From Thalassobius sp. I31.1 (GTDB taxonomy: Bacteria > Pseudomonadota > Alphaproteobacteria > Rhodobacterales > Rhodobacteraceae), in NCBI RefSeq assembly GCF_003031585.1, contig NZ_PWAA01000064.1, positions 88,615-152,614 on the forward strand: a stretch of DNA of 64,000 bases, given 5' to 3'. A program made the translations under genes and the position numbers. Of this stretch, positions 8,174 to 16,280 are shown one piece after another (positions within the stretch are counted from its first letter, which is position 1; the number at the start of each line of letters is the position of its first letter). The notes under the pieces are model-generated. The model made no database searches. It was not told where the DNA came from and saw only the letters and a list, made by a program, of their open reading frames with translations.

Positions 8174-10459
8174 ATGTGCATCATTTGTAGCCTTAGCCAG
8201 ACCTTTGACCCTATGCGTCATGGCCCAGATCACCCATTGTCTGGTGAAGATACATCTTCTCTGACCGCGCTTGAACGTTCAGGTGCGACTGATGTTGCTG
8301 TCGGGGACACAACCTCGGGCACGATCTCTTTCGGCGGCGAGCAGGACGTATTTGAAATTACCCTTGAGGCAGGTCAGGGCTATGTGATTTCAGCGCTTGG
8401 TTCATCTACCGGCGGTGGAACTCTTAGTGATACTGATCTGCATATCTATGACAGTTCAGGCAATTTGATTACCTATAATGATGGTACTTCCAGCAATGGG
8501 TTTGATGCGTCTGCTGTCTTTACCGCATCGACGTCCGGAACCTATTATATTATGGTCGACAGCTACTATTCCACCCGGACTGGCAGCTATCAGTTGCAGG
8601 TCGAAGAAAGTATCCTGCCTCCTTCAGGTTCAGATGGTTCCTATGAAGAGCTTTCTGAATATCTTCAGAATGAAGGCCAGGGGGAAGGCGCAGAGACAAT
8701 GGTTTCCTCCAGCACGGTGACCGTCAATATTTCTGCGCTGACAGACCTTGGACAGCAAATGGCCCAATGGGGGATGGAAGCATGGGAAATGGTTGCGGGG
8801 ATTGATTTCCAGATTGTTACATCTGGCGAGATGGTCACAGTCGATGACCAGAATGCAGCGCCGACCGCAAGCAATCCAAACGGCTACCAGGCCTGGGCTT
8901 ACTACGGCGCGCAGGGGAATAATAACGGCATTGAAATGATGGTGTCGGAAAGCTGGTTTGACTTTGGCACAACGATGGACAGCTATGCGTTCCAGACATA
9001 TGTGCATGAATTCGGGCATATCCTGGGGCTTCACCATCTTGGTCCGTATAACGGGACTGCAACTTTTGGGCAGGACAATTACTTCTCAAATGACAGCTAC
9101 CAGGTGTCTGTCATGTCTTACTTCAGCCAGAGCGAAAACCCGAATGAAGATGCGTCCTTCGCTTATGTCGCCGGGCCAATGATCGCTGATATTCTGGCGA
9201 TCCAGGATTTCTACGGTGCGCCGGGCTCCAGCGGGGTAACCGCCGGAAATACCATTTTTGGCCTGAATTCAAATCTTGGCAACTACATGGATACGCTGTT
9301 TGAGGCGCTGGCGACCGGGGCAACGTCCGACGTAATTACCGGCAACCGCATGGCTTTCACCCTGTATGATCAGGGCGGTACAGATCTGGTTGATCTGAGT
9401 TTCGCGGACAGCGGCACAGACATTAACCTGAACCTCAATGAGGGGATCTTTTCAGATTACGGCAACCATATCGGCGCGTTTAACATTGCGATTGGGACCG
9501 TCATTGAAAATGCCACAACTGGTGCTGGTGATGATACCGTGACCGGGAATGCTGCGAATAACATCATCCGTGGCAGAGGTGGCAATGATACGCTTTATGG
9601 TGGTGTGGGCAATGATGTTCTCGTCGGGGGCTCGGGGGGCGATGTTCTCAACGGTGGTACCGGCGTTGATCGCGCCCAATATCTTGGGGCATCTGCGGTC
9701 ATAGCTGACCTTCTCAACAGTTCCAATAATACGGGTGTCGCGAGCGGGGATACGTATATTTCCATTGAGCGTCTCTACGGCACTGCCTTTGGGGATGGTT
9801 TGTATGGTGATCATGCCAACAATGCGATCTGGGGACACAAAGGTAACGACTTCCTCTCTGGCAGAGGGGGCAATGACGCGCTTTACGGTGGCGGGGGCAA
9901 TGATGTCCTTGTCGGGGGCTCGGGAGGCGATGTTCTCAACGGCGGTACCGGCTATGATCGCGCGCAATATCTTGGCGGCTCACGCGTAACGGCTGATCTT
10001 TTGAATAGTTCCAACAATCGGGGAAATGCCATCGGGGATACCTATATTTCCATCGAACGGCTTTACGGTTCTGCCTTCAACGACTCGCTTTTGGGGGATC
10101 ATGCCAACAATGCGATCTGGGGGCATTATGGTGCCGACGATCTGTTTGGCCGGGGCGGAAATGACGCGCTTTATGGCGGGGTCGGTGCCGATGATCTTTA
10201 TGGTGGTGCGGGGAATGATTTGCTTAGCGGTGGCGGTGGTGCGGATAAGTTTGTCTTTTTCGCCAATAGCGGCGATGACAAGATCGTCGATTTCCAGAAC
10301 AATTATGACAAAATCAACCTTAAGATCTCCGGCTTGACGCTTGAGGACCTCACCCTGACCTATGCGAATGGCGATACCACCATCGATTATGGCTCGGGCA
10401 CGATCACGGTTGAGAACACAACCATCACAGCGGTCTCGGACGATATCGTGTTCCTCTAG
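8174..10459 (+). CDS. Serralysin-like RTX metalloprotease with N-terminal PPC domain
   Basis: 761 residues. Residues 40-145 form a PPC-type beta-sandwich (VFEITLEAGQGYVISA, then TYYIMVDSYYSTRTGSYQLQV). The zincin motif HEFGHILGLHH covers residues 278-288, with ligands H278, H282 and H288 and catalytic E279; the Met-turn SVMSY has M314. RTX repeats (GGxGNDxL) start near 455. A 96-residue unit is repeated in tandem. There is no signal peptide, and the end DDIVFL is a typical type I secretion C-terminus, so export through an ABC/HlyD/TolC system encoded elsewhere is expected. Classical serralysins lack the leading PPC domain. Confidence 0.92.
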   Translation: MCIICSLSQTFDPMRHGPDHPLSGEDTSSLTALERSGATDVAVGDTTSGTISFGGEQDVFEITLEAGQGYVISALGSSTGGGTLSDTDLHIYDSSGNLITYNDGTSSNGFDASAVFTASTSGTYYIMVDSYYSTRTGSYQLQVEESILPPSGSDGSYEELSEYLQNEGQGEGAETMVSSSTVTVNISALTDLGQQMAQWGMEAWEMVAGIDFQIVTSGEMVTVDDQNAAPTASNPNGYQAWAYYGAQGNNNGIEMMVSESWFDFGTTMDSYAFQTYVHEFGHILGLHHLGPYNGTATFGQDNYFSNDSYQVSVMSYFSQSENPNEDASFAYVAGPMIADILAIQDFYGAPGSSGVTAGNTIFGLNSNLGNYMDTLFEALATGATSDVITGNRMAFTLYDQGGTDLVDLSFADSGTDINLNLNEGIFSDYGNHIGAFNIAIGTVIENATTGAGDDTVTGNAANNIIRGRGGNDTLYGGVGNDVLVGGSGGDVLNGGTGVDRAQYLGASAVIADLLNSSNNTGVASGDTYISIERLYGTAFGDGLYGDHANNAIWGHKGNDFLSGRGGNDALYGGGGNDVLVGGSGGDVLNGGTGYDRAQYLGGSRVTADLLNSSNNRGNAIGDTYISIERLYGSAFNDSLLGDHANNAIWGHYGADDLFGRGGNDALYGGVGADDLYGGAGNDLLSGGGGADKFVFFANSGDDKIVDFQNNYDKINLKISGLTLEDLTLTYANGDTTIDYGSGTITVENTTITAVSDDIVFL
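9572..10235 (+). repeat. 288-bp tandem repeat inside the RTX region
   Basis: The segment from 9572 (GRGGNDTLYGG) to 9859 is repeated from 9860 to 10147 at an exact spacing of 288 bases (96 codons). A third, partial copy begins at 10148. Each unit contains RTX nonapeptides, then the segment DRAQYLG, LLNSSNN and GDTYISIERLYG, then another RTX run. The copies are close at DNA level, so the duplication is fairly recent, and the number of units may vary between strains. Confidence 0.85.
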
Positions 10460-10471
10460 AGGAAATGAGCC

Positions 10472-10501
10472 TTCCCGGCCTAAACAACATCGGGCCGGGA
10501 A
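10472..10501 (+). terminator. Hairpin after the protease gene
   Basis: TTCCCGGCC at 10472-10480 pairs with GGCCGGGAA at 10493-10501 around a 12-base loop, 12 bases after the protease stop. No T-run follows, so it may be a weak or factor-assisted terminator. Confidence 0.5.
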
Positions 10502-10588
10502 CCGTTGCGAAACAGCAGGCGTAACGGAAGCACCCCATTGTACAGAAACCCTAATCGTACAGTGACAAGTGAAAGCGGCGACAGTTGA

Positions 10589-10693
10589 ATGGCAAAGAGA
10601 TACACACTCGAATTCCGGCGTGATGCAGTGTGAATGGCGGCGACAAGTGGTGCAACGCGGCCTCAACTTTCATTGGACTCAGGCTTCAAGAAG
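10589..10693 (+). pseudogene. IS3-family OrfA N-terminal remnant
   Basis: From the ATG at 10589 the sequence reads MAKRYTLEFRRDAV, then a TGA, then in the same frame MAATSGATRPQLSLDSGF. This matches the helix-turn-helix start of IS3 OrfA proteins (KRYTxEFRxDAVR...TSGxTRxQ...DLG). One substitution (CGA to TGA) probably broke the arginine codon, and similarity ends near 10693. It faces away from the orfB remnant at 7231, so the two pieces are not one simple element; they bracket the protease module. Confidence 0.7.
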
Positions 10694-10971
10694 TGCGCCT
10701 TTTGCACGAGGGGAGGGAAGTGCCAAAAACTTGACCAAGTTCAGCATTCTTTGAACCTGTGTAAAAAAGCAGGCCACTGAGCGTGAAAAATGCAGTTGTC
10801 ATTTCATGCGTGCACAAAGCGGCAATAACGCGTGCAGTCTGAAATGGAACATGCCTGCGTTGCAAGTTACGTAGCGAGATAGGCTTTCTCATAGCGTAAA
10901 GTTATAGGCAATTGAACTCAGGCATAATTGCTGTAAGTGTTACTCAGGCATTTCAAAACAGGGGCTGGAGT
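10694..10971. other. Spacer with probable promoter for the kpsE-like gene
   Basis: No gene could be recognised here. Short frames lack start signals or motifs. The part nearest 10972 is AT-richer and ends in a good ribosome site (GGGGCTGGAG) before the ATG. Confidence 0.35.
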
Positions 10972-12141
10972 ATGACAGCCAACTCAACGAACCAGGTCGA
11001 GGCTGCGCAGGTTCGCAAGGGGATTCGGCGACCCGCGCAAAGAACGCGTATACAGCGCCGGCATAAAATGCTGATCTGGTCTTTCCTGTTGATTGTTCAG
11101 TTGCCGGTCGGCTTGATTACGCTCTATCTGGGGGGGCTCGCAACACCTCAGTTCAGCTCATCAATGTCATTCTCCATACGCTCTGAGGAATTTGCAAATC
11201 CGTTTGACGCATTATCTGGTCTTGGAGAGTTGTCATCGGGTACAACTTCTGATGCGCAGATCGTATTTGATTTTATTCGGAGTCAGAAGATCGTTCGGAC
11301 ATTGGAAGAAGAGATAGGATTACGCGCCCTCTACGCTGCACCGGAACATGATCCGGTGTTCACTATTGCCAATAATGTTTCTGTGGAAGAACTGGTGCAG
11401 CACTGGAACCGTATGGTGCAGGTGAATCTGGATAAAGGAAGTGGTATCGTTCGTGTTCAGGCTTTTGCTTTTGATCCAGAGGACGCAAGGCACATCAATG
11501 AGCGTATTTTGCTGCAATCACAGAGTCTTGTGGATCAACTGAGCTTTCTTGCCCGCCAGGATGCGATCAGATATGCAGAGGCTGACCTTGAAAGTGCTCG
11601 TGAACGCCTGAAAACCGCACGTCAGGGCCTGAGCGAATTCCGCTCAGCAGCTCGTGTAATTGACCCTACAATTGCAGTGCAAAGTCAGGGGGGGATATCA
11701 GCGGCTTTGCAGCAGCAACTGGCGGACGCCTGGATTGAGCTTGATCTTCTGACTGCCGCGACGACACGTGAGGATAGCCCGCGGCTTGCGCAGTTGCGCC
11801 GGCGGGTTTCCGCAATTGAAAGCCGCCTCGAGGAAGAACGTCAGGCTTTATCGGGAAACGCGAACAGTGGCATGGTCGAGATTGTCGGGCGTTTTGAAGC
11901 GCTGCTTGTCGAACGCGAATTTGCTGAGCAGGCCTTTGTCGCGGCGGCGGCTGCTTTCGATGTTGCACGGGCAGAGGCCGGACGGCGCACCAAATATCTT
12001 GCTGTCCATATCGAGCCGACATTACCTGACACAGCGCTTTATCCGCGTTCCCTGATGATCATACTGGTGTCGTTTGCTTTGTTGCTTCTGGGCTGGGCTG
12101 TTACGATTATGGTGGCATACTCAGTTCGTGACCGGGGATGA
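10972..12141 (+). CDS. KpsE/CtrB-like capsule polysaccharide export inner-membrane protein
   Basis: 389 residues from the ATG at 10972, preceded by CTGGAG; an in-frame start at 10912 lacks such a site. A basic N-terminus leads to one membrane helix (IWSFLLIVQLPVGLITLYLGG), then a long periplasmic part with coiled-coil stretches (about residues 200-350, rich in LESARERLKTARQ-type heptads), and a second C-terminal helix (LMIILVSFALLLLGWAVTIMVAY). This is the layout of PCP-3/KpsE proteins of ABC-type capsule export. No kpsM, kpsT or kpsD is beside it, so it is an orphan here; the partners must be elsewhere or lost. Confidence 0.8.
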   Translation: MTANSTNQVEAAQVRKGIRRPAQRTRIQRRHKMLIWSFLLIVQLPVGLITLYLGGLATPQFSSSMSFSIRSEEFANPFDALSGLGELSSGTTSDAQIVFDFIRSQKIVRTLEEEIGLRALYAAPEHDPVFTIANNVSVEELVQHWNRMVQVNLDKGSGIVRVQAFAFDPEDARHINERILLQSQSLVDQLSFLARQDAIRYAEADLESARERLKTARQGLSEFRSAARVIDPTIAVQSQGGISAALQQQLADAWIELDLLTAATTREDSPRLAQLRRRVSAIESRLEEERQALSGNANSGMVEIVGRFEALLVEREFAEQAFVAAAAAFDVARAEAGRRTKYLAVHIEPTLPDTALYPRSLMIILVSFALLLLGWAVTIMVAYSVRDRG

Positions 12142-12335
12142 TCTGTTGTGATTGTTTTGAGAAACGAACCAATAAGTTTCTCCTTGGTGGGCGGATGAAA
12201 TATGTAGCGCGGCAGGTCAATGCAACATTTACCTCTGTAAGCATGTATCTGATCTGGAAAACGGGTTATGTAACCGGAACCGCTGCGTTCGAAATATACA
12301 AGCGTGGCTCGTACGTGATTTTGGCAGACATTTGA
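12142..12335. other. Spacer with a hairpin before speD
   Basis: GAGAAAC at 12159-12165 pairs with GTTTCTC at 12176-12182, which may end the kpsE-like transcript. A 65-codon frame fills the gap exactly (12138 to 12335), but it has no recognisable domain and its codon use is unconvincing. The promoter of the polyamine locus probably lies here. Confidence 0.4.
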
Positions 12336-12737
12336 ATGAATAAGATGAATTTTCAATCTGATCCTTCCCCACGACTGGGGCGTCATATCCTGGCGGACTT
12401 TTATCAGGCGCGGTATCTGAGCTCTCCGGGGCCGGTTGCGCAGCTTTTGTCTGATGCAGCTGCTGCGGCGGATGCCACAGTGCTGGATCTGAGATTGCAT
12501 GATTTTGGCGAAGGGTTCGGGTATACGGGCTTTGCCTTGCTCGCTGAATCCCATATTTCGGTGCACACATGGCCGGAACACGACTATGTTGCGATTGATA
12601 TTTTTATGTGCGGACAGTCGGATGCGGAAAAGGCTCTGGCTGTTCTCAGGGCGTATTTTGCACCGGGTGAAGAACGTATCCAGATCCTTGATCGCGGGCA
12701 GGTGCCGCAGGTGGCAGATCAGAAAGCCCCTGTCTGA
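12336..12737 (+). CDS. speD: S-adenosylmethionine decarboxylase proenzyme (prokaryotic class)
   Basis: 133 residues, the normal length for the small bacterial class. The self-cleavage motif is LLAESHISVHTWPEHDY, with Glu71-Ser72 as the processing site that makes the pyruvoyl group, His77 for processing and Cys92 (FMCG) as catalytic acid; the 5- and 15-residue spacings match Thermotoga-type enzymes. It makes decarboxylated AdoMet, the aminopropyl donor for spermidine. The next gene starts on the last base of its stop (TGATG at 12735-12739), and the aminopropyltransferase lies 2 kb downstream, so the pathway genes are together. An in-frame ATG at 12345 is an alternative start. Confidence 0.93.
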   Translation: MNKMNFQSDPSPRLGRHILADFYQARYLSSPGPVAQLLSDAAAAADATVLDLRLHDFGEGFGYTGFALLAESHISVHTWPEHDYVAIDIFMCGQSDAEKALAVLRAYFAPGEERIQILDRGQVPQVADQKAPV

Positions 12738-14029
12738 TGCAGGATTTACGGCGGCTTCGGGTGACGCCTTTTCTGTGTCTGGTGATACTTTGGGTCTGGT
12801 TTCAGGCCGGACCACTGACAGATGCGGCGCAACGGCAGAACTTTCAGGACAGTCTGGGTGCGGTTTTGCGGCATGGCAGCCTGTCACATATGCTGATGAA
12901 CCTGGGATTGATCGCTGTGGCCGGGACGGTGACAGAACGTGATATCGGGGCATTGCGTAGTGCAGGCTTGGCGCTGGCCTGTGTCGTGTTGGGATCCTTT
13001 GCGCAATTCCTGATCACAGGCCCGGATTTTCTGGGAATGTCGGCGGCGGCATACGGGTTTCTGGCTTACGCAATTCTACATAGCACCCCCACGGAAAAGC
13101 TGGTGCAGACCTGGGTGCTGATCCTGATGTTTCTGGGGCTGGAGGTCTGGTTTCAATCTGATCAACTTGCAATATACACACATATAACTTCTATTCTGAT
13201 TGGCGGAGGATATGCCATGTTCGGATCTCTTTTTGGCGGCAAGGAACCGGTTCTGAAACCGATGCAGATGACGCATCTTTCTGCGGTTATCGCGATCATT
13301 GATGAAACAGATGATGACGACGCGCGCGAAGCGGAAAGCACCCTGCTTGAAGAAGGCTTTGACGGCATGTTTGTCCTGCAACAGCGTGGACAGGTTCTTG
13401 GTGTGACCGGATATTATCTTGACGAACAGGTGCCCGATATTGCCTGGCTGTCCTGGACCTATCTGACAAAAAGCCATACCGGCGAAGGGTATGGCAGCCA
13501 GATGATGAACAATCTGCTGGGCAAACTGAAAGATCAGGGCGTACGTAAACTGTTTATTGCCACCAGTGATTATGATGACTTCGGTAAACAGCTTTATGCT
13601 GATGCGCACCGGATGTATGAGGATTTCGGGGCTGAAGTTGAACTGAAGATCCCTCAGTTTCACGGTACACGCGAAGCAAAGATCATCTACGGGCTGAACA
13701 ATCCTGAATTTGTGCCAGGTCCGGCTGAGGCGGCATCACAGAAAACAGGCCTGCGCATTCGCGATGGTGCGCCTGAGGCGGAATCAGATCGTGTCATCGG
13801 GCTTGTCTGGCGTGAGACAGACGAAGGTCTGAGCGGGATGGAAGACGCTTTGCAGGATGCCCGTCGTCAATACGCCAAACAGGTGTCGCTGGCGGTGCCT
13901 TCTGATTTGTCAAAAGCAAATAGTGACGCATTGGCTGCACATGGGTTTGAAAAAACCGGTGCGCTGAAAGATTATTATGCACCGGGCTTGCATCAGGACT
14001 GGTGGATATGTTCTTTGGCAAATAAATAG
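12737..14029 (+). CDS. Rhomboid-like membrane domain fused to GNAT acetyltransferase
   Basis: 430 residues. Residues 10-165 are a set of membrane helices with rhomboid features: HMLMN (His51, Asn55, the HxxxN motif), LGMSAAAYGF (Ser102 in the GxS position, with Ala where Gly is usual) and YTHITSILIGGG (His149 in the last helix). Residues about 175-325 form a GNAT domain whose acetyl-CoA loop is HTGEGYGSQM. Residues 345-430 look like a second, shorter GNAT half ending in AAHGFEKTGALKDYYAPG. The gene starts on the stop of speD. A membrane-tethered acetyltransferase acting on polyamines, with protease activity, is a possible reading; this is inference. Confidence 0.7.
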   Translation: MQDLRRLRVTPFLCLVILWVWFQAGPLTDAAQRQNFQDSLGAVLRHGSLSHMLMNLGLIAVAGTVTERDIGALRSAGLALACVVLGSFAQFLITGPDFLGMSAAAYGFLAYAILHSTPTEKLVQTWVLILMFLGLEVWFQSDQLAIYTHITSILIGGGYAMFGSLFGGKEPVLKPMQMTHLSAVIAIIDETDDDDAREAESTLLEEGFDGMFVLQQRGQVLGVTGYYLDEQVPDIAWLSWTYLTKSHTGEGYGSQMMNNLLGKLKDQGVRKLFIATSDYDDFGKQLYADAHRMYEDFGAEVELKIPQFHGTREAKIIYGLNNPEFVPGPAEAASQKTGLRIRDGAPEAESDRVIGLVWRETDEGLSGMEDALQDARRQYAKQVSLAVPSDLSKANSDALAAHGFEKTGALKDYYAPGLHQDWWICSLANK

Positions 14030-14059
14030 AATACAGATTTTGAAAGTAAGGATTCACAC

Positions 14060-14647
14060 ATGTTCGGACAACTTAAAGGCCTCGTAATTCTGGGTGTCGT
14101 TGGCTTCATTCTTTACAGCGTTTTCCTTGGTGGGAAATCAGAACAAACCGCAGATCTGGGTCAGGTTCTTGATCGTACAGAATTTGCACTGGTGAACTAC
14201 CAGGGCTACCTGGAATCAAACAGCTTTGACTCTGTCGCTGAAGAGCAAATGACAGAATTTACCGGTTACTACACCGATGTTCTGAATGCCGATCCGCGCT
14301 TTTATGGCACATCCCTGGGCCTGACGGTTCAGAACGATGCGACATTCCTTGGATATGCGGATGACAACGGCAACCGCGTTCAGGATGAAGGCGAAGGCAA
14401 AGTGTTCACCGTTGAAATCGACGAAGCAAACAACCGTCTGATCGCAACCGATGTGGCTGGCAACTCTTCCGGTCTGCGGTTCTCCGGTACAGGTTTTCTG
14501 ACAGGTATGCTGCTGGGCAATCTTCTTGGCCGTCAACGTGCTGCAGGGGTGACCCCGAACAGCTTTAACAACCGCAACGTCACGCCGCGCAGCCAGTATC
14601 AGGCACCACGCAGCGCCCGTTCCGGTGGCCCGCGCGCGGGCAAATAA
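14060..14647 (+). CDS. Small membrane-anchored protein with EF-hand-like loop
   Basis: 195 residues. One N-terminal helix (LVILGVVGFILYSVFLGG) probably anchors it with the rest outside the cytoplasm. Residues 101-112 (DDNGNRVQDEGE) resemble a calcium-binding loop of the dockerin/EF-hand kind. A glycine-leucine stretch (FLTGMLLGNLLG, about 146-157) precedes a basic, proline- and asparagine-rich tail. I do not recognise the family. It lies 30 bases after the rhomboid-GNAT gene and before a strong terminator, so it is co-transcribed with speD. A role in assembling or sensing at the membrane with these proteins is a guess. Confidence 0.65.
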   Translation: MFGQLKGLVILGVVGFILYSVFLGGKSEQTADLGQVLDRTEFALVNYQGYLESNSFDSVAEEQMTEFTGYYTDVLNADPRFYGTSLGLTVQNDATFLGYADDNGNRVQDEGEGKVFTVEIDEANNRLIATDVAGNSSGLRFSGTGFLTGMLLGNLLGRQRAAGVTPNSFNNRNVTPRSQYQAPRSARSGGPRAGK

Positions 14648-14667
14648 GCCGACGCAAATACCAACAC

Positions 14668-14700
14668 AAAGCCCGGCCGCGAACTGCGCCGGGCTTTCTC
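14668..14700 (+). terminator. Rho-independent terminator of the speD operon
   Basis: AAAGCCCGGC at 14668-14677 pairs with GCCGGGCTTT at 14688-14697 around a 10-base loop, followed by a short pyrimidine run. It separates the first three genes from the spermidine synthase. Confidence 0.85.
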
Positions 14701-14729
14701 ATTTCTGCAAATAAATCTGAGGCAGGGGC

Positions 14730-16280
14730 ATGTCCCGGGAAAATGAAATAAATTATCAGGATCTGCCTGCGCGACAGGCTACCATTCTGCTGATCTCCAT
14801 TATGGTCGTTGCACTTTGCGGCATTGTATATGAGCTGATCATCGGCACGGTTTCGAGCTATCTGATGGGCAATTCTGTTTATCAGTTCTCACTGACCATC
14901 GGTTTTTTCATGTTTGCCATGGGCGTCGGATCCTATGTGTCGCGTTTCATCATGGGCAATCTGATCGCGGCCTTTGTCTATGTTGAACTGATCCTCGCGC
15001 TGGTTGGGGGGCTGTGCAGCATTGCTTTGTTCATGCTCTTTCCATTTGCCCCGTGGCTTTACACCACCGGCATGTTCACCTTTATCTCGCTGATCGGGTT
15101 TCTGGTTGGTCTGGAAATCCCGCTGCTGACACGCGTTTTGTCTGACCGGTCCACCACGCGCGAATCCATCGCTGACGTTCTGTCTCTGGATTATATCGGT
15201 GCCCTGATCGGATCGGTTGCTTTCCCGATGTTGTTGCTGCCGTCGCTTGGCCTGATCACCTCGTCCTTCGCGATTGGCCTGATCAATGCCACCGTGGCTT
15301 TGCTGAATGTCTTCTGGCTGCGCGATCATTTTGCTGCCCCGCGTCGGATGCTGGCGCTGACATGTGGGGCGATCCTGTTGTTGTTCGGGCTGACACTTCT
15401 GGCGTCCCGCATCACGGCCTATGCCCAGGATCATCTGTATTTCGATCAGGTGGTCTGGCGCAGTCAGTCCCCCTATCAATCGCTGGTCGTCACCAACACC
15501 TGGCAGAAAAACGATGTGCGCCTGTTCATTGATGGCCACCTGCAATTCGCCGAAACCGATGAATATCGCTATCACGAAGCCCTGGTGCATCCGGTGATGT
15601 CCTGGGGTGACAGCCCGGCAGAGAACATCCTGGTTCTGGGCGGTGGCGATGGCTTGGCGATCCGTGAGATTCTGAAACACCCGGATGTGCAGCGCATTGA
15701 CCTGGTCGATCTGGATCCGGAGATGACGGAACTCGGGCTGGAATTTGCCCCGGTTGTCCGCCTGAATGGCGGCAGCATGTCATCTGAAAAAGTTCATGTG
15801 TTTAATCAGGATGCGTTCCTTTTTGTGAAGGAAACCGACCAGACATATGACCGGATCATCATTGACTTCCCCGATCCGCATAACGAAGCGCTGGCCAAGC
15901 TTTATTCCGTGGAATTCTACGCCATGGTCGCTGCGATTCTCGATGACGACGGAACGATTGTTTCGCAAAGCTCGTCGCCCTTCTTTGCCCCGCATTCCTA
16001 CTGGACAGTGGCGGAAACCCTGAAAGAACGCTTCCCCGAAGTCATCAGCTACCAGACGGGCATTCCGTCTTTTGGGATCTGGGGATTCCACATGGCGTCC
16101 GCACAGGCCGGGCAACAGGTGCAGGATTTCCCCGAAGGCCTGCGATCTCTGACCAGCGCCAGTTTCAGCGCCAGCCGTGTTTTTACATCTGACCTTCTGC
16201 CGCGTCGTGACCTTGGGGTGAATTCCATTTTCAACCCGACGATCTACGAAGAATATGCCCGCGACATCAAAACCTACTAA
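14730..16280 (+). CDS. speE: Membrane-embedded polyamine aminopropyltransferase (spermidine synthase)
   Basis: 516 residues. Residues 15-240 hold about seven hydrophobic helices; the C-terminal half is a spermidine-synthase Rossmann domain with ILVLGGGDGLAIREIL (donor-binding GGGDG) and DLVDLDPEM following. The catalytic region is DRIIIDFPDPHNEALAKLYS, with acidic residues placed as in SpeE. It uses decarboxylated AdoMet from SpeD to extend putrescine or a related diamine. The membrane part is typical of a widespread SpeE subfamily of unclear purpose. The gene is 82 bases past the upstream operon and its stop overlaps by 4 bases the convergent fliL stop. Confidence 0.9.
   Translation: MSRENEINYQDLPARQATILLISIMVVALCGIVYELIIGTVSSYLMGNSVYQFSLTIGFFMFAMGVGSYVSRFIMGNLIAAFVYVELILALVGGLCSIALFMLFPFAPWLYTTGMFTFISLIGFLVGLEIPLLTRVLSDRSTTRESIADVLSLDYIGALIGSVAFPMLLLPSLGLITSSFAIGLINATVALLNVFWLRDHFAAPRRMLALTCGAILLLFGLTLLASRITAYAQDHLYFDQVVWRSQSPYQSLVVTNTWQKNDVRLFIDGHLQFAETDEYRYHEALVHPVMSWGDSPAENILVLGGGDGLAIREILKHPDVQRIDLVDLDPEMTELGLEFAPVVRLNGGSMSSEKVHVFNQDAFLFVKETDQTYDRIIIDFPDPHNEALAKLYSVEFYAMVAAILDDDGTIVSQSSSPFFAPHSYWTVAETLKERFPEVISYQTGIPSFGIWGFHMASAQAGQQVQDFPEGLRSLTSASFSASRVFTSDLLPRRDLGVNSIFNPTIYEEYARDIKTY

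Noticed and set aside
12138..12335. A 65-codon frame that starts on the kpsE-like stop and ends just before the speD start
   Set aside because: The tiling is attractive, but no domain or ribosome site is seen, the sequence has a hairpin near its start, and the length is short. It is treated as spacer.
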